In this document: positions 1 through 7,780 of the stretch, in pieces
Layout: each line of letters starts with the position of its first letter
Position numbering within the stretch: position 1 is the first letter of the stretch
Assembly: GCA_900548355.1 (NCBI GenBank)
Contig: URKR01000005.1
Coordinates: 1-64,000, forward strand
DNA: 64,000 nt
Source: an uncultured Oscillospiraceae bacterium
GTDB lineage: Bacteria > Bacillota > Clostridia > Oscillospirales > Ruminococcaceae
Direction of reading: 5' to 3'
Program-made: the position numbers and the translations under genes
The notes under the pieces: generated by a model
The model's database searches: none
The model's input: only the letters and a program-made list of their open reading frames with translations
Told to the model about the DNA's origin: nothing

Positions 1-26
1 GCCGTGCGCGGCTGTTGCCCCTTTTG

Positions 27-72
27 CAGCGTGTCGAGTTTCTCGACACGCTGAGGCGGCAGTTGCCGCCTC
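27..72. repeat. Two adjacent perfect hairpins
   Basis: A 12-bp perfect stem (27-38 with 42-53, loop TTT) is followed at once by a 9-bp perfect stem (53-61 with 64-72, loop GT). Neither is followed by a T-run on either strand, so it is not a typical intrinsic terminator. It lies just downstream of the - strand glycosyltransferase gene and may be its transcript end or an intergenic repeat unit. Confidence 0.6.
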
Positions 73-110
73 AATCCATCAAAAAGTTTAAAATCTCCTG
101 CCTGCTTGCG

Positions 111-1628
111 TTACGGCTGCCGCCACTTCCAAAGCAGGTATTTCACATTGGTGGTAAAGTAGCGCTTAAAAAGGCGTTTGGGGTCCTGCAAAAGGCGGAA
201 CAGCCATTCCAGATTATGCTTTTGCATCCACTGCGGTGCGCGCTGGATGTTGCCGGCCTCATAGTCAAATGCCGCCCCAACCCCGATCATCAGCGCCTGC
301 ACGCGGTCTTCATGCGCAGCCATCCAGCGCTCTTGCTTGGGGGCGCCAAGGCCGACCCAGACAAAATCCGGCTGCGTGGCGTTGATCTGCGCAACAATCT
401 CGGCGTCCTCCTGCGGCGTCAGGCTGCGGAACGGTGGGGAGTACATCCCGGCAATCTGGGTGCCGGGGTATCGTTCATCGATCTTTTGCCGCAACAGATC
501 CAGCGTTTGCTGGGTGGAACCGTAAAAGTAATGCCGCCAGCCTTTTTCAGCGCTGAGGGAAAGGATCTCTCGCATCAGATCCGGCCCGGTTACGCGGCGG
601 GCCTCGGTAAAGCCTTGCTTCCGGCTGTATTGGGAAAGCGGGCCGCCGTCCGGCAAAGCCATCACGGCGTTATTTTGAATCTGCTGGTATTTTGTGTCCT
701 CATGCGCGGTTACGGTGGTGTGTACGTTGGCCACGCAAATATATTTCCCGCGCCAGGTTTCCAGCTGGTCTTCAATCAGGGAAACCGTTTTGTTCATATT
801 GGTTACGTTGATGTTGACCCCCATGACATCGCAGGTTTGCCGCATATGCAGGTCCACCGTATACAACCCGGAGTCGCTGGATTCTTCGGCGTGCGAATAA
901 AGAAAGTCGCTATAAATCGGTACCACGCTTAGCCGTATGCGGTAGCTTTCGGCCAAGGCGGCCAGCCGCCGCATCTGGGTTGCGCTCTGCACATCCTGGG
1001 CCGCAACAATCTGATCAACATGTTGTTTGGACAATACTTTGGCCAGCGTTTGCTCGGTCCCGAGATAACCGGGCAGGCTGTCGGCGGGCTGGGGGGCCAG
1101 ATACCCGATGTACTTGATTCCTTTTTGCGCGGCGATGACGTTTTCATAATAGCGCAGGGCCAGCTGCCCGGCGCCGATCAACAAAACACGCGGCGCTACA
1201 TCATGCTGACGCGCATAGAGCTGGGCCGACTTGTGGACGACCCAACGCTTAGCGACAATGGCGACAACGGAAAGAAGATAAAAGTAAGCCAAAAGCAGCC
1301 GGGAAAACTGGGAAAGGCTGAATACATACAGCACCGTGGCTGCCAGTGCAAACCCGATCAGGCTGCTGATGGCAACCCGGATGGTCTCCCGCGCCAGGCT
1401 GCGCAGCCGGATGGTCTCATAGCTGCCTTGCAGCGCATAAACGGCGACCATCGCCACCGCGTAAAGAAGACCGACCGGGAAATACCGGTAGACATCCACC
1501 AGATAAAACAGCGCGCCCCAAGGGCTGACCACGCGCAGCAGCCCGGCGCAGACAAAAACTGCCAAAAGCAGAACGAATTCCAGACAAGCGTTGAGAATAT
1601 GAAGCGGTTTGGAATGTTTATAATGCAT
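111..1628 (-). CDS. Membrane-anchored WecG/TagA/CpsF-family glycosyltransferase fused to a PGT-like N-terminus
   Basis: 505 residues from an ATG 7 nt after an AAGGGA ribosome site. The first ~130 residues are hydrophobic with about four membrane segments. Next comes a nucleotide-fold stretch (RVLLIGAGQLALRYYE, about residue 150) typical of the N-terminal half of polyprenyl-phosphate glycosylphosphotransferases. From about residue 270 to the end it is a WecG/TagA/CpsF domain, with the ALPDGGPL and VGLGAPKQERWM motifs and the basic, aromatic C-terminal tail. The C-terminal sugar-phosphate transferase domain of the PGT family is absent. The family transfers N-acetylmannosamine-type sugars to lipid-linked acceptors for teichoic acid or polysaccharide; the exact sugar cannot be told. 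It stands alone behind its own promoter. Confidence 0.88.
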   Translation of the reverse strand: MHYKHSKPLHILNACLEFVLLLAVFVCAGLLRVVSPWGALFYLVDVYRYFPVGLLYAVAMVAVYALQGSYETIRLRSLARETIRVAISSLIGFALAATVLYVFSLSQFSRLLLAYFYLLSVVAIVAKRWVVHKSAQLYARQHDVAPRVLLIGAGQLALRYYENVIAAQKGIKYIGYLAPQPADSLPGYLGTEQTLAKVLSKQHVDQIVAAQDVQSATQMRRLAALAESYRIRLSVVPIYSDFLYSHAEESSDSGLYTVDLHMRQTCDVMGVNINVTNMNKTVSLIEDQLETWRGKYICVANVHTTVTAHEDTKYQQIQNNAVMALPDGGPLSQYSRKQGFTEARRVTGPDLMREILSLSAEKGWRHYFYGSTQQTLDLLRQKIDERYPGTQIAGMYSPPFRSLTPQEDAEIVAQINATQPDFVWVGLGAPKQERWMAAHEDRVQALMIGVGAAFDYEAGNIQRAPQWMQKHNLEWLFRLLQDPKRLFKRYFTTNVKYLLWKWRQP

Positions 1629-1702
1629 CGTCAATTCCCTTATGTATGAATGTTTGTTTACGCATTACCTGCCGGCCAAGGCCGGAAGGTTCTGCTGGCT
1701 GT

Positions 1703-1731
1703 ATTATATCGCAACTGCGCGGCAAGTTCAA
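1703..1731 (-). promoter_or_regulatory. Sigma-A promoter of the glycosyltransferase gene
   Basis: On the - strand TTGAAC (1726-1731) and TATAAT (1703-1708) are separated by exactly 17 nt, about 75 nt upstream of the start codon. The rest of the 560-nt gap 1629-2187 holds a short CCGGCC inverted repeat near 1672-1685, an extended -10 near 2000, and otherwise nothing recognised. Confidence 0.75.
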
Positions 1732-1997
1732 TACAAAGAATGTCGAGAAAAAACGGGGAAGAACAGCCGCACCGTTTGAAAACCACACAATGGCGGAACG
1801 GCGCGGTTCAGAAAAATGCGGCCTTCGGAAAGGGGCGCGGCGCAGACAGAGCAAAGTTCAGGCAAAGAAAAGAAAAAGGTTCCTGAAAAAAGACGTGAAT
1901 ATAGACAAAAGAGATCACTTCCAGTAGGCAATATTGCATAAAGTTACGGCGGCGGGAGATAAATTCCAGAAATTGACTGGATGTTTTTGGAAAGCTG

Positions 1998-2006
1998 TGG
2001 TAAGAT
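1998..2006 (+). promoter_or_regulatory. Possible extended -10 promoter for the pilin cluster
   Basis: TGGTAAGAT fits an extended -10 element. The nearest good -35 (TTGACT, near 1974) is too far away, at 22 nt, so this is weak. It would leave a 5' leader of about 175 nt before the pilin gene. I did not recognise a riboswitch in that leader. Confidence 0.3.
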
Positions 2007-2187
2007 TTATCAGGAAGGAACGTGAAAATTTAACCGGCTATGCTTTTTGCTTTCCCGTTTGCACCAAAAGCGAACGACCGCTGCGCATGCATGAAACCTC
2101 AAAAGCAGAACGCAGGGCCGGGCAGGCGGCCGGCTTAAAAATTTTACACGTTACCCGGAACGTTGAAAAAAGAAAGGAAGAAACAAA

Positions 2188-2679
2188 ATGATGAAAAAGA
2201 CAACCCGCAGCCGGATGGACGACAAAGGCTTTACATTGGTTGAAATGATTGTGGTGCTTGTTATCATAGCGGTTTTGGCTTCGGCCATCGTACCTTCCCT
2301 GACAGGATACATCAACCGCGCAAACAAAGAGAAGGCTGTTTCAGAGACGCGCTCGCTGGTCATGGCGGCGCAGACGGTGATTTCAGATGCATACGCAAAC
2401 GGCTCGCTGGACGCGATTCTGGCGCAGGAAGCACCCGGAGACACCGATGCGATTGCAGAAATTCGGGAACTGGCCGGTTTCCCGCAGGGGGAACAAGACA
2501 ACACCAGGCACTTTGTCGCGACTGTTTCCGGCACGGGGGAAATCGTGAAGCTCGAGTATCTGTATGCGGATGAGGAAGCTTGCGTGTACGACGGGCAAAG
2601 CGCCACTTACTCAACGGATGAGACGCCGTCCGATGATGTGAGGGAGACGGACGCGATTCTTGCGGCGGAAGCAGGCTGA
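2188..2679 (+). CDS. Type IV pilin-like prepilin
   Basis: 163 residues. It has a short basic leader followed by the class III signal GFTLVEMIVVLVIIAVLA: cleavage is expected between Gly and Phe, Glu+5 is present, and a ~20-residue hydrophobic helix follows. The C-terminal half is acidic (DDVRETD), with only one Cys and no disulfide loop. Ribosome site AAGGAA lies 9 nt before ATG. It heads a same-strand cluster with an assembly ATPase (5291) and a platform protein (6641), so it is likely the major subunit of a pilus or pseudopilus used for adhesion, motility or DNA uptake. No prepilin peptidase or retraction ATPase is seen nearby. Confidence 0.85.
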   Translation: MMKKTTRSRMDDKGFTLVEMIVVLVIIAVLASAIVPSLTGYINRANKEKAVSETRSLVMAAQTVISDAYANGSLDAILAQEAPGDTDAIAEIRELAGFPQGEQDNTRHFVATVSGTGEIVKLEYLYADEEACVYDGQSATYSTDETPSDDVRETDAILAAEAG

Positions 2680-2773
2680 GCGGCCCGCTCCCAGTGCCCT
2701 GCCTGGCTCAGAGCGGGAAACGGATGAACACTTTCCGGCAAAAAACAACCGACACAAAACAGGAGGCTTTCCC

Positions 2774-5263
2774 ATGCGTATCTGCCGACGCTTGCTCACA
2801 GCAACCGCCGGGCCGGGGTACTATTCGCTCCGGACCGATGCGGTAGAACTGCGGCTGTGGTTTTTGACCGATACAATTCTTCGCATCCGCGCCGGTTTTG
2901 ACGGCGACTGGGCCGAGCGTTCGTACACACTGCTGCGCACGGCCTGGCCGGATGCGATGGATTCCCTGCTTGCAGGCCAACGCCAGCGGGTGGAACCGGC
3001 CCCGGCAAGCCTGAGCGAAGAGCCAGACCGGTTTGTGCTGACCGGCGCCAAGCTGCGGGTGGAAATCGAAAAGGAGCCGTTCCGTCTGCTGATCTATGAT
3101 ACCGCCGGCAATCTGCTGCACGCCGATATCCCGGACATCGGCTATCACGAAGATTCCAACCGCCGCCGTATCCATACCAGTGAGATGGCCCCCGAAGATG
3201 CTTTCTACGGCTTTGGGGAGAAAACCGGCCCGCTGGACAAGCGCCTCGCCTTTATGACAATGGACCCGGGGGATGCGCTTGGCTACAACCCGCTGCATAG
3301 CGACCCGCTGTACAAACATATTCCGTTTTATATCAAGATGAACCGCCGCACACGCGGCGCGGTTGGCTACTTTTACCACAACACAGCGATCTGTGATTTT
3401 GATATGGGCCGTCAGCACAGCAATTACTGGGCCCCGCACACCCGCTACCGCACCGAAGCGGGGGATATCGACCTGTTTTTCATAGCCGGCCCCGCTATTA
3501 CCGATGTCATTGCGGGCTACACCTTCCTGACAGGGACGAGCGCGATGCTGCCCAAGTACGCGCTCGGATACCTGGGTTCCAGCATGTATTATGCCGAACT
3601 TCCGAAGGATTGTGATAGTGCAATTGAACAGTTTGTCGATACCGCGCGGTCCTACGGCTTCCCGATCGACGGATTCCAGCTTTCGAGCGGTTACACAACC
3701 TATGCGGGCAAGCGCTGCGTCTTTACCTGGAACAAAGATCGTTTCCCCGATCCGCCTGCCTTCTTCCAGGCGCTGCGGGAACGCGGGGTGGAAGTTTCCC
3801 CCAACGTCAAGCCCGCGTTGCTGCTGATGCACCCGCTGCTGCCTGCCTTGCGGGAAAACGATATCTTTGTCCGCGACCCTGTGCAGGAAAAACCTTCGGT
3901 TGGCGCCTGGTGGGGCGGCCGCGGCGTCTTTGTGGATTTCACAGATCCGCATGCCCGCACCGTGTGGAAAGCGCTGCTGCAAGAGCATGTGCTGGAAAAA
4001 GGAACAACCTCTGTCTGGAACGACAACTGTGAATACGAAGGCGTGTATGACAAAGACGCCCGCGTCTGCCTTGAAGGTGCCGGCGGCACAGTGGGGGCCG
4101 TGCGCAGCGTGATGAGCAACCTGATGTGCCTGGTGACAGACGAAGCAATCCGGGAAACAAGCCCGGGGGAGCGGCCCTTCATTGTTTGCCGGGCCGGCCA
4201 TGCGGGCATCCAGCGGCTGGCCCAGACCTGGGCGGGCGACAACTATACAAGCTGGGACTCCCTGCGCGGCAATATTGCTACCATCCTGGGGATGGGGCTG
4301 TCCGGCGTGGCCAACCACGGCTGCGACATCGGCGGGTTCTTTGGGCCGCGGCCGGAACCCGAACTGCTTGTGCGCTGGGTGCAGAACGGCATCTTCCAAC
4401 CGCGTTTTTCGATCCATTCCACAAACACCGACAACACGGTTACAGAACCTTGGATGTATCCCGACTGCACAGATCTGATCCGGGAAGCCATCCGCCTGCG
4501 GTACCGGCTGTTCCCATACCTGTATACGCGGATGGCCTATGCGCACAAGACAGGTTTGCCGATCTGGCAGGCGATGGTCTGCGCCTTCCAGAATGACCCT
4601 GCCTGCGATGAACAAGGCATCGACTTCATGGTGGGCGATGCCCTGCTGGTGGCGAATGTCGTGGAACCCGGCGCTGCCGCCCGCTGCGTGTATCTGCCCA
4701 AAGAAGAAATTTTCTATGACCTTGAGACCCGCCGCCGCTATGAAGGCGGGCAGACCCTCACGCTGCCGGTTACGCTGGCTTCGATCCCGGCTTTTCTCCG
4801 GGCCGGGCAGGTTTTGATGCTGGCGGACAATCAGATGGACAATCTGCGGACCCAGCAGGTTACGGATCTGCGGCTGCTGCTCGCGACCGACCGGGATGCT
4901 TCCGGCACCTATTATGAGGACGACGGCCTTACCGAAGCATGGCGTGAAGGCGGCTGGCGCAAAACCCGGATTGAGTTGAAGACCGGCGAAGCCTGTACGC
5001 TGACCCTGACCCCGGAAGGCAGCTATCCCACTGCAGTGCAGCGCGTGATGCTGGACTTGATTCATCCGGGAAAAGCCCCCTTCTGGGTATCGCGCGGCGA
5101 TGCAATGCTGCCGCAGTATCTTGACCAGCGCCGCTTTGCAGCGGCCGAGACCGGTTGGTATTATAACCCGGGTTTGCAGTCTGTCCAGATCAAGTACACA
5201 GATTTTTCGCGCTCGGATCAATTCACCATCTCGTTTGAGCCCAATGACCTGCTGGGGATGTAA
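2774..5263 (+). CDS. Glycoside hydrolase family 31 (alpha-glucosidase/alpha-xylosidase type)
   Basis: 829 residues, starting at the ATG 7 nt after AGGAGG. It cleaves terminal alpha-linked sugar residues. It shows the GH31 layout: an N-terminal beta-sandwich with EDAFYGFGEKTGPLDKR, a TIM barrel with catalytic nucleophile Asp417 in WNDN and acid/base Asp489 in WAGDN, the GCDIGGFFG motif, then beta domains (YYEDDG near the end). There is no signal peptide, so it acts in the cytoplasm on imported oligosaccharides. It sits between pilin and the assembly ATPase on the same strand, 94 nt after one and 27 nt before the other, which is odd for a sugar enzyme. Substrate cannot be fixed from sequence alone. 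Confidence 0.9.
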   Translation: MRICRRLLTATAGPGYYSLRTDAVELRLWFLTDTILRIRAGFDGDWAERSYTLLRTAWPDAMDSLLAGQRQRVEPAPASLSEEPDRFVLTGAKLRVEIEKEPFRLLIYDTAGNLLHADIPDIGYHEDSNRRRIHTSEMAPEDAFYGFGEKTGPLDKRLAFMTMDPGDALGYNPLHSDPLYKHIPFYIKMNRRTRGAVGYFYHNTAICDFDMGRQHSNYWAPHTRYRTEAGDIDLFFIAGPAITDVIAGYTFLTGTSAMLPKYALGYLGSSMYYAELPKDCDSAIEQFVDTARSYGFPIDGFQLSSGYTTYAGKRCVFTWNKDRFPDPPAFFQALRERGVEVSPNVKPALLLMHPLLPALRENDIFVRDPVQEKPSVGAWWGGRGVFVDFTDPHARTVWKALLQEHVLEKGTTSVWNDNCEYEGVYDKDARVCLEGAGGTVGAVRSVMSNLMCLVTDEAIRETSPGERPFIVCRAGHAGIQRLAQTWAGDNYTSWDSLRGNIATILGMGLSGVANHGCDIGGFFGPRPEPELLVRWVQNGIFQPRFSIHSTNTDNTVTEPWMYPDCTDLIREAIRLRYRLFPYLYTRMAYAHKTGLPIWQAMVCAFQNDPACDEQGIDFMVGDALLVANVVEPGAAARCVYLPKEEIFYDLETRRRYEGGQTLTLPVTLASIPAFLRAGQVLMLADNQMDNLRTQQVTDLRLLLATDRDASGTYYEDDGLTEAWREGGWRKTRIELKTGEACTLTLTPEGSYPTAVQRVMLDLIHPGKAPFWVSRGDAMLPQYLDQRRFAAAETGWYYNPGLQSVQIKYTDFSRSDQFTISFEPNDLLGM

Positions 5264-5290
5264 AGCGGCTCGCATGTTAGAGGCGTCGGC

Positions 5291-6619
5291 ATGAAGATTG
5301 AACGGTTTGTCCCGGCCAGGGATGCAAGCACGGCGGCGCAGCCGGAAGAAAAACGGGATGCCGGTGGCGTCGGGCTGCGCTTTCGCAACGGCCTGCTTGC
5401 GGCGTTTGGCCTGCGGGGCCAAAACATGCCGGACGCACAGCCGGATTCTGCCCGGGGGCTGGTTGTGGCTGAATCCACGGTGGTATTGCTGGACAAAATT
5501 CTGGCGGCGGCGATAAAAGTCGGCGCCTCTGACCTGCATATGGAACCGGAAGCCGAATGCGCACGGATTCGGCTGCGCCTGGACGGGATGATGCATGGCT
5601 GGTTTGAGCTCCCTTTGGTGCAGTACACTTCACTGCTGGCACGGATCAAGGTTTTGGCGGGATTGGATATTGCAGAGCGTTACCGCCCGCAGGACGGCCA
5701 CTTTTCCTTTTCGCAAAACGATCGAACCTTTCACCTTCGGGTGGCGGTCATGCCGACCATGTATGGAGAAAAGGCTGTGCTCCGGCTGCTGTCCGAATGC
5801 CCGCAGCTTGACTATGCGAACCAGTTCGGCATGGAAGATGCTGTGTACCGAACGTTTCTCCCGCTGCTGGACCGGCCGGGCGGGCTGATCTATTTTACCG
5901 GCCCGATTGGCGCGGGAAAAACCACAACGCTGTATCTGGTGCTTGAAGAACTCAGCCGCCGCGGCTGGAGCCTGGCCACAATTGAAGACCCTGTTGAACG
6001 GCAGATCGAAGGAGTCAGCCAGACACAGATCAACCCGGCCGCCGGCCTGACCTTTGAAACCGGTTTGCGCGCCTTGCTGCGCCAGGACCCGGATGCGCTG
6101 ATGGTAGGGGAAACGCGCGATACCGAAACGGCGCGCCTTTCGGTGCGCGCAGCCATTGCGGGGCATGCCGTTTATTCCACACTGCATACCCGCAGCGCCA
6201 TCGGCGCCGTTTCGCGGCTCATTGACCTTGGGGTTGAACCCTATCTGCTGGCCGATGCGTTGGCCGCTCTTGTCGCACAGCGGCTGCTGCGCAAAGTCTG
6301 CCCGGCTTGTGCGGTGGAACGCCCGCCCACGCGGGAGGAAGCCCAGCTGCTTGGCCCGGGTGTGAAACAAATCCGCCGGGGCTGCGGTTGTACGGCCTGC
6401 CACAACACCGGTTACAGCGGCCGGGTGGCAATCCATGAACTGGTGCTGGTGGATGCGCCGCTGCGTGAAGAGATTGCCCGCCGGGTTACCGTTCAGCAGA
6501 TGCGCGTCAACCTGCGCAAGCGGCAGCAGCTGCCAAGCCTGCGGGAACGGGCAATCGACCTGGTGCGGGAAGGCCTGACCACCCCGGAAGAAGTGCTGCG
6601 CACCACGGAAGCAGAATAA
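5291..6619 (+). CDS. GspE/PulE/PilB-family assembly ATPase
   Basis: 442 residues. Hexameric ATPase powering pilus or type II secretion assembly. Walker A GPIGAGKTTT (Lys210), Asp box in ATIEDPVE, Walker B region LRQDPDALMVGETRD and His box GHAVYSTLHT are all present. A four-Cys zinc element follows (CPAC, then CGCTACHNTGYSGR). At 442 residues it is shorter than the usual ~560 and lacks the N-terminal MshEN/GspE-N part, as in ComGA-like proteins. Weak ribosome site (AGAGG). It starts 27 nt after the GH31 gene and ends 21 nt before the platform-protein gene. Confidence 0.93.
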   Translation: MKIERFVPARDASTAAQPEEKRDAGGVGLRFRNGLLAAFGLRGQNMPDAQPDSARGLVVAESTVVLLDKILAAAIKVGASDLHMEPEAECARIRLRLDGMMHGWFELPLVQYTSLLARIKVLAGLDIAERYRPQDGHFSFSQNDRTFHLRVAVMPTMYGEKAVLRLLSECPQLDYANQFGMEDAVYRTFLPLLDRPGGLIYFTGPIGAGKTTTLYLVLEELSRRGWSLATIEDPVERQIEGVSQTQINPAAGLTFETGLRALLRQDPDALMVGETRDTETARLSVRAAIAGHAVYSTLHTRSAIGAVSRLIDLGVEPYLLADALAALVAQRLLRKVCPACAVERPPTREEAQLLGPGVKQIRRGCGCTACHNTGYSGRVAIHELVLVDAPLREEIARRVTVQQMRVNLRKRQQLPSLRERAIDLVREGLTTPEEVLRTTEAE

Positions 6620-6640
6620 GGCAAAAGGGGGGATAACGCT

Positions 6641-7714
6641 ATGTCCGGCCGTTTGTTCCGCCGCCGTCATCCGCTGCCGATGGGGCAACTCGGCGACCTT
6701 TGCAACCAGCTTGCCGGATTTCTGTACAGCGGGGTTACGGTAGTGCAGGCGCTGGATCTGCTGGCGTCAACAGCCGGTATGCCGAAAGCCAGCCGGCAAG
6801 CATGCCGCCTGCTCGCCAAAGAGCTGCGCAGCGGTCTGCTGCTGCCGGAAGCGATGCAGCGATTGAACCCGCTGTTCCCATCCACGCTGATCGCCGCCAT
6901 GCGCGGTGCGGATGGACATGGCAAGCTGGCCGCAGCGCTGCTGCGAATGGGTAAGCAGTATACCTGGCGGCAGCAGCAAAAGCAGCAGATGTTGGCAGGC
7001 ATGGCTTATCCGGCCTTGCTGAGCGGTATGGTATTGTGTGTGGCCTGGCTGGCGGTCAGCTGGTTGTTGCCCCAGATGGAACCGCTGCTGACCCAGATGG
7101 AGACCCTGCCGCCCGCAACCCGCATCTTGCTTGCCGGCGGTCGGCTGCTTCAGAACCAGGGCGGCGCGATCTTGGCGGGGGCGGTCGTGCTGGGGGTATT
7201 ACTGCACTTCTTGTTTCGGCGCCCATCTGTTCAACTTGTCTGTGACAGGGCTGTGCTGCACCTGCCCTTGCTGGGGCGGGCCCAGCGACAGGTCGCGACG
7301 GCACGGTTTGCACGTACACTGGCAGATTTGTATGCCTGCGGCGCATCTATTTTGGAGGCTGTGGCCCTGGCGGCCGATGCAACCGGGAACCGGTGGATCC
7401 GCAAGCAGGCGGAAACAGCCATACGGCAGGTGGAGGAAGGCGGGGACTGGCCGCAGGCAATAGGCCGGATTGACGGGTTTATGCCGCAGCTGGCGCTTTG
7501 CTTGCAGATTGGCAGCCAGAGCGGCGCGCTCCGGGAACAGCTGGAGATGACCGCTGAGGTGATGGACAGGCAGAACGCCCTGGCATCCAAACAGATGCTG
7601 AACCTGCTGGAACCGGTTTCGACCGTGGTGCTTGGCGCATTGATACTGCTGCTGATGGCGGCTGTCCTGTTGCCGATGTATCAGTATTATGACAGCCTTT
7701 GGAGTCTTTACTGA
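6641..7714 (+). CDS. GspF/PilC-family inner-membrane platform protein
   Basis: 357 residues with strong ribosome site AAGGGGGGA. It has the duplicated T2SSF domain: about residues 20-140 ending at a first membrane span (LSGMVLCVAWLAVSWLL), then a second span (AILAGAVVLGVLLHFLF), and a second copy ending in the C-terminal span VSTVVLGALILLLMAAVLLPMY. It anchors the assembly ATPase and pilin polymerisation in the membrane. Last gene of the cluster; a strong terminator follows. Confidence 0.92.
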   Translation: MSGRLFRRRHPLPMGQLGDLCNQLAGFLYSGVTVVQALDLLASTAGMPKASRQACRLLAKELRSGLLLPEAMQRLNPLFPSTLIAAMRGADGHGKLAAALLRMGKQYTWRQQQKQQMLAGMAYPALLSGMVLCVAWLAVSWLLPQMEPLLTQMETLPPATRILLAGGRLLQNQGGAILAGAVVLGVLLHFLFRRPSVQLVCDRAVLHLPLLGRAQRQVATARFARTLADLYACGASILEAVALAADATGNRWIRKQAETAIRQVEEGGDWPQAIGRIDGFMPQLALCLQIGSQSGALREQLEMTAEVMDRQNALASKQMLNLLEPVSTVVLGALILLLMAAVLLPMYQYYDSLWSLY

Positions 7715-7720
7715 ATCATA

Positions 7721-7762
7721 AAGAGCCCCAAAACAAGCGCGGAAGCTTGTTTTGGGGCTCTT
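7721..7762. terminator. Bidirectional intrinsic terminator
   Basis: An 18-bp perfect stem (7721-7738 with 7745-7762) with a 6-nt loop. It lies between convergent genes: the pilC-like gene on + and the activase gene on -. Confidence 0.9.
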
Positions 7763-7780
7763 GCCATGACGGGGGAACGT

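Noticed and set aside
1646..1931. Short overlapping frames in the gap after the glycosyltransferase
   Set aside because: Several frames on both strands cover the promoter at 1703-1731; very basic, low-complexity products with no ribosome site.
2010..2187. Cyclic-di-GMP riboswitch before the pilin gene
   Set aside because: Such switches often precede pilus genes, but the conserved GGCAAACC / ACGCAAAGCC core and tetraloop receptor pattern are not found.
2708..5596. Long open frame (about 960 codons) on the - strand
   Set aside because: It lies antisense to the GH31 gene with its active-site motifs; high GC makes long shadow frames. No recognisable domains or ribosome site.
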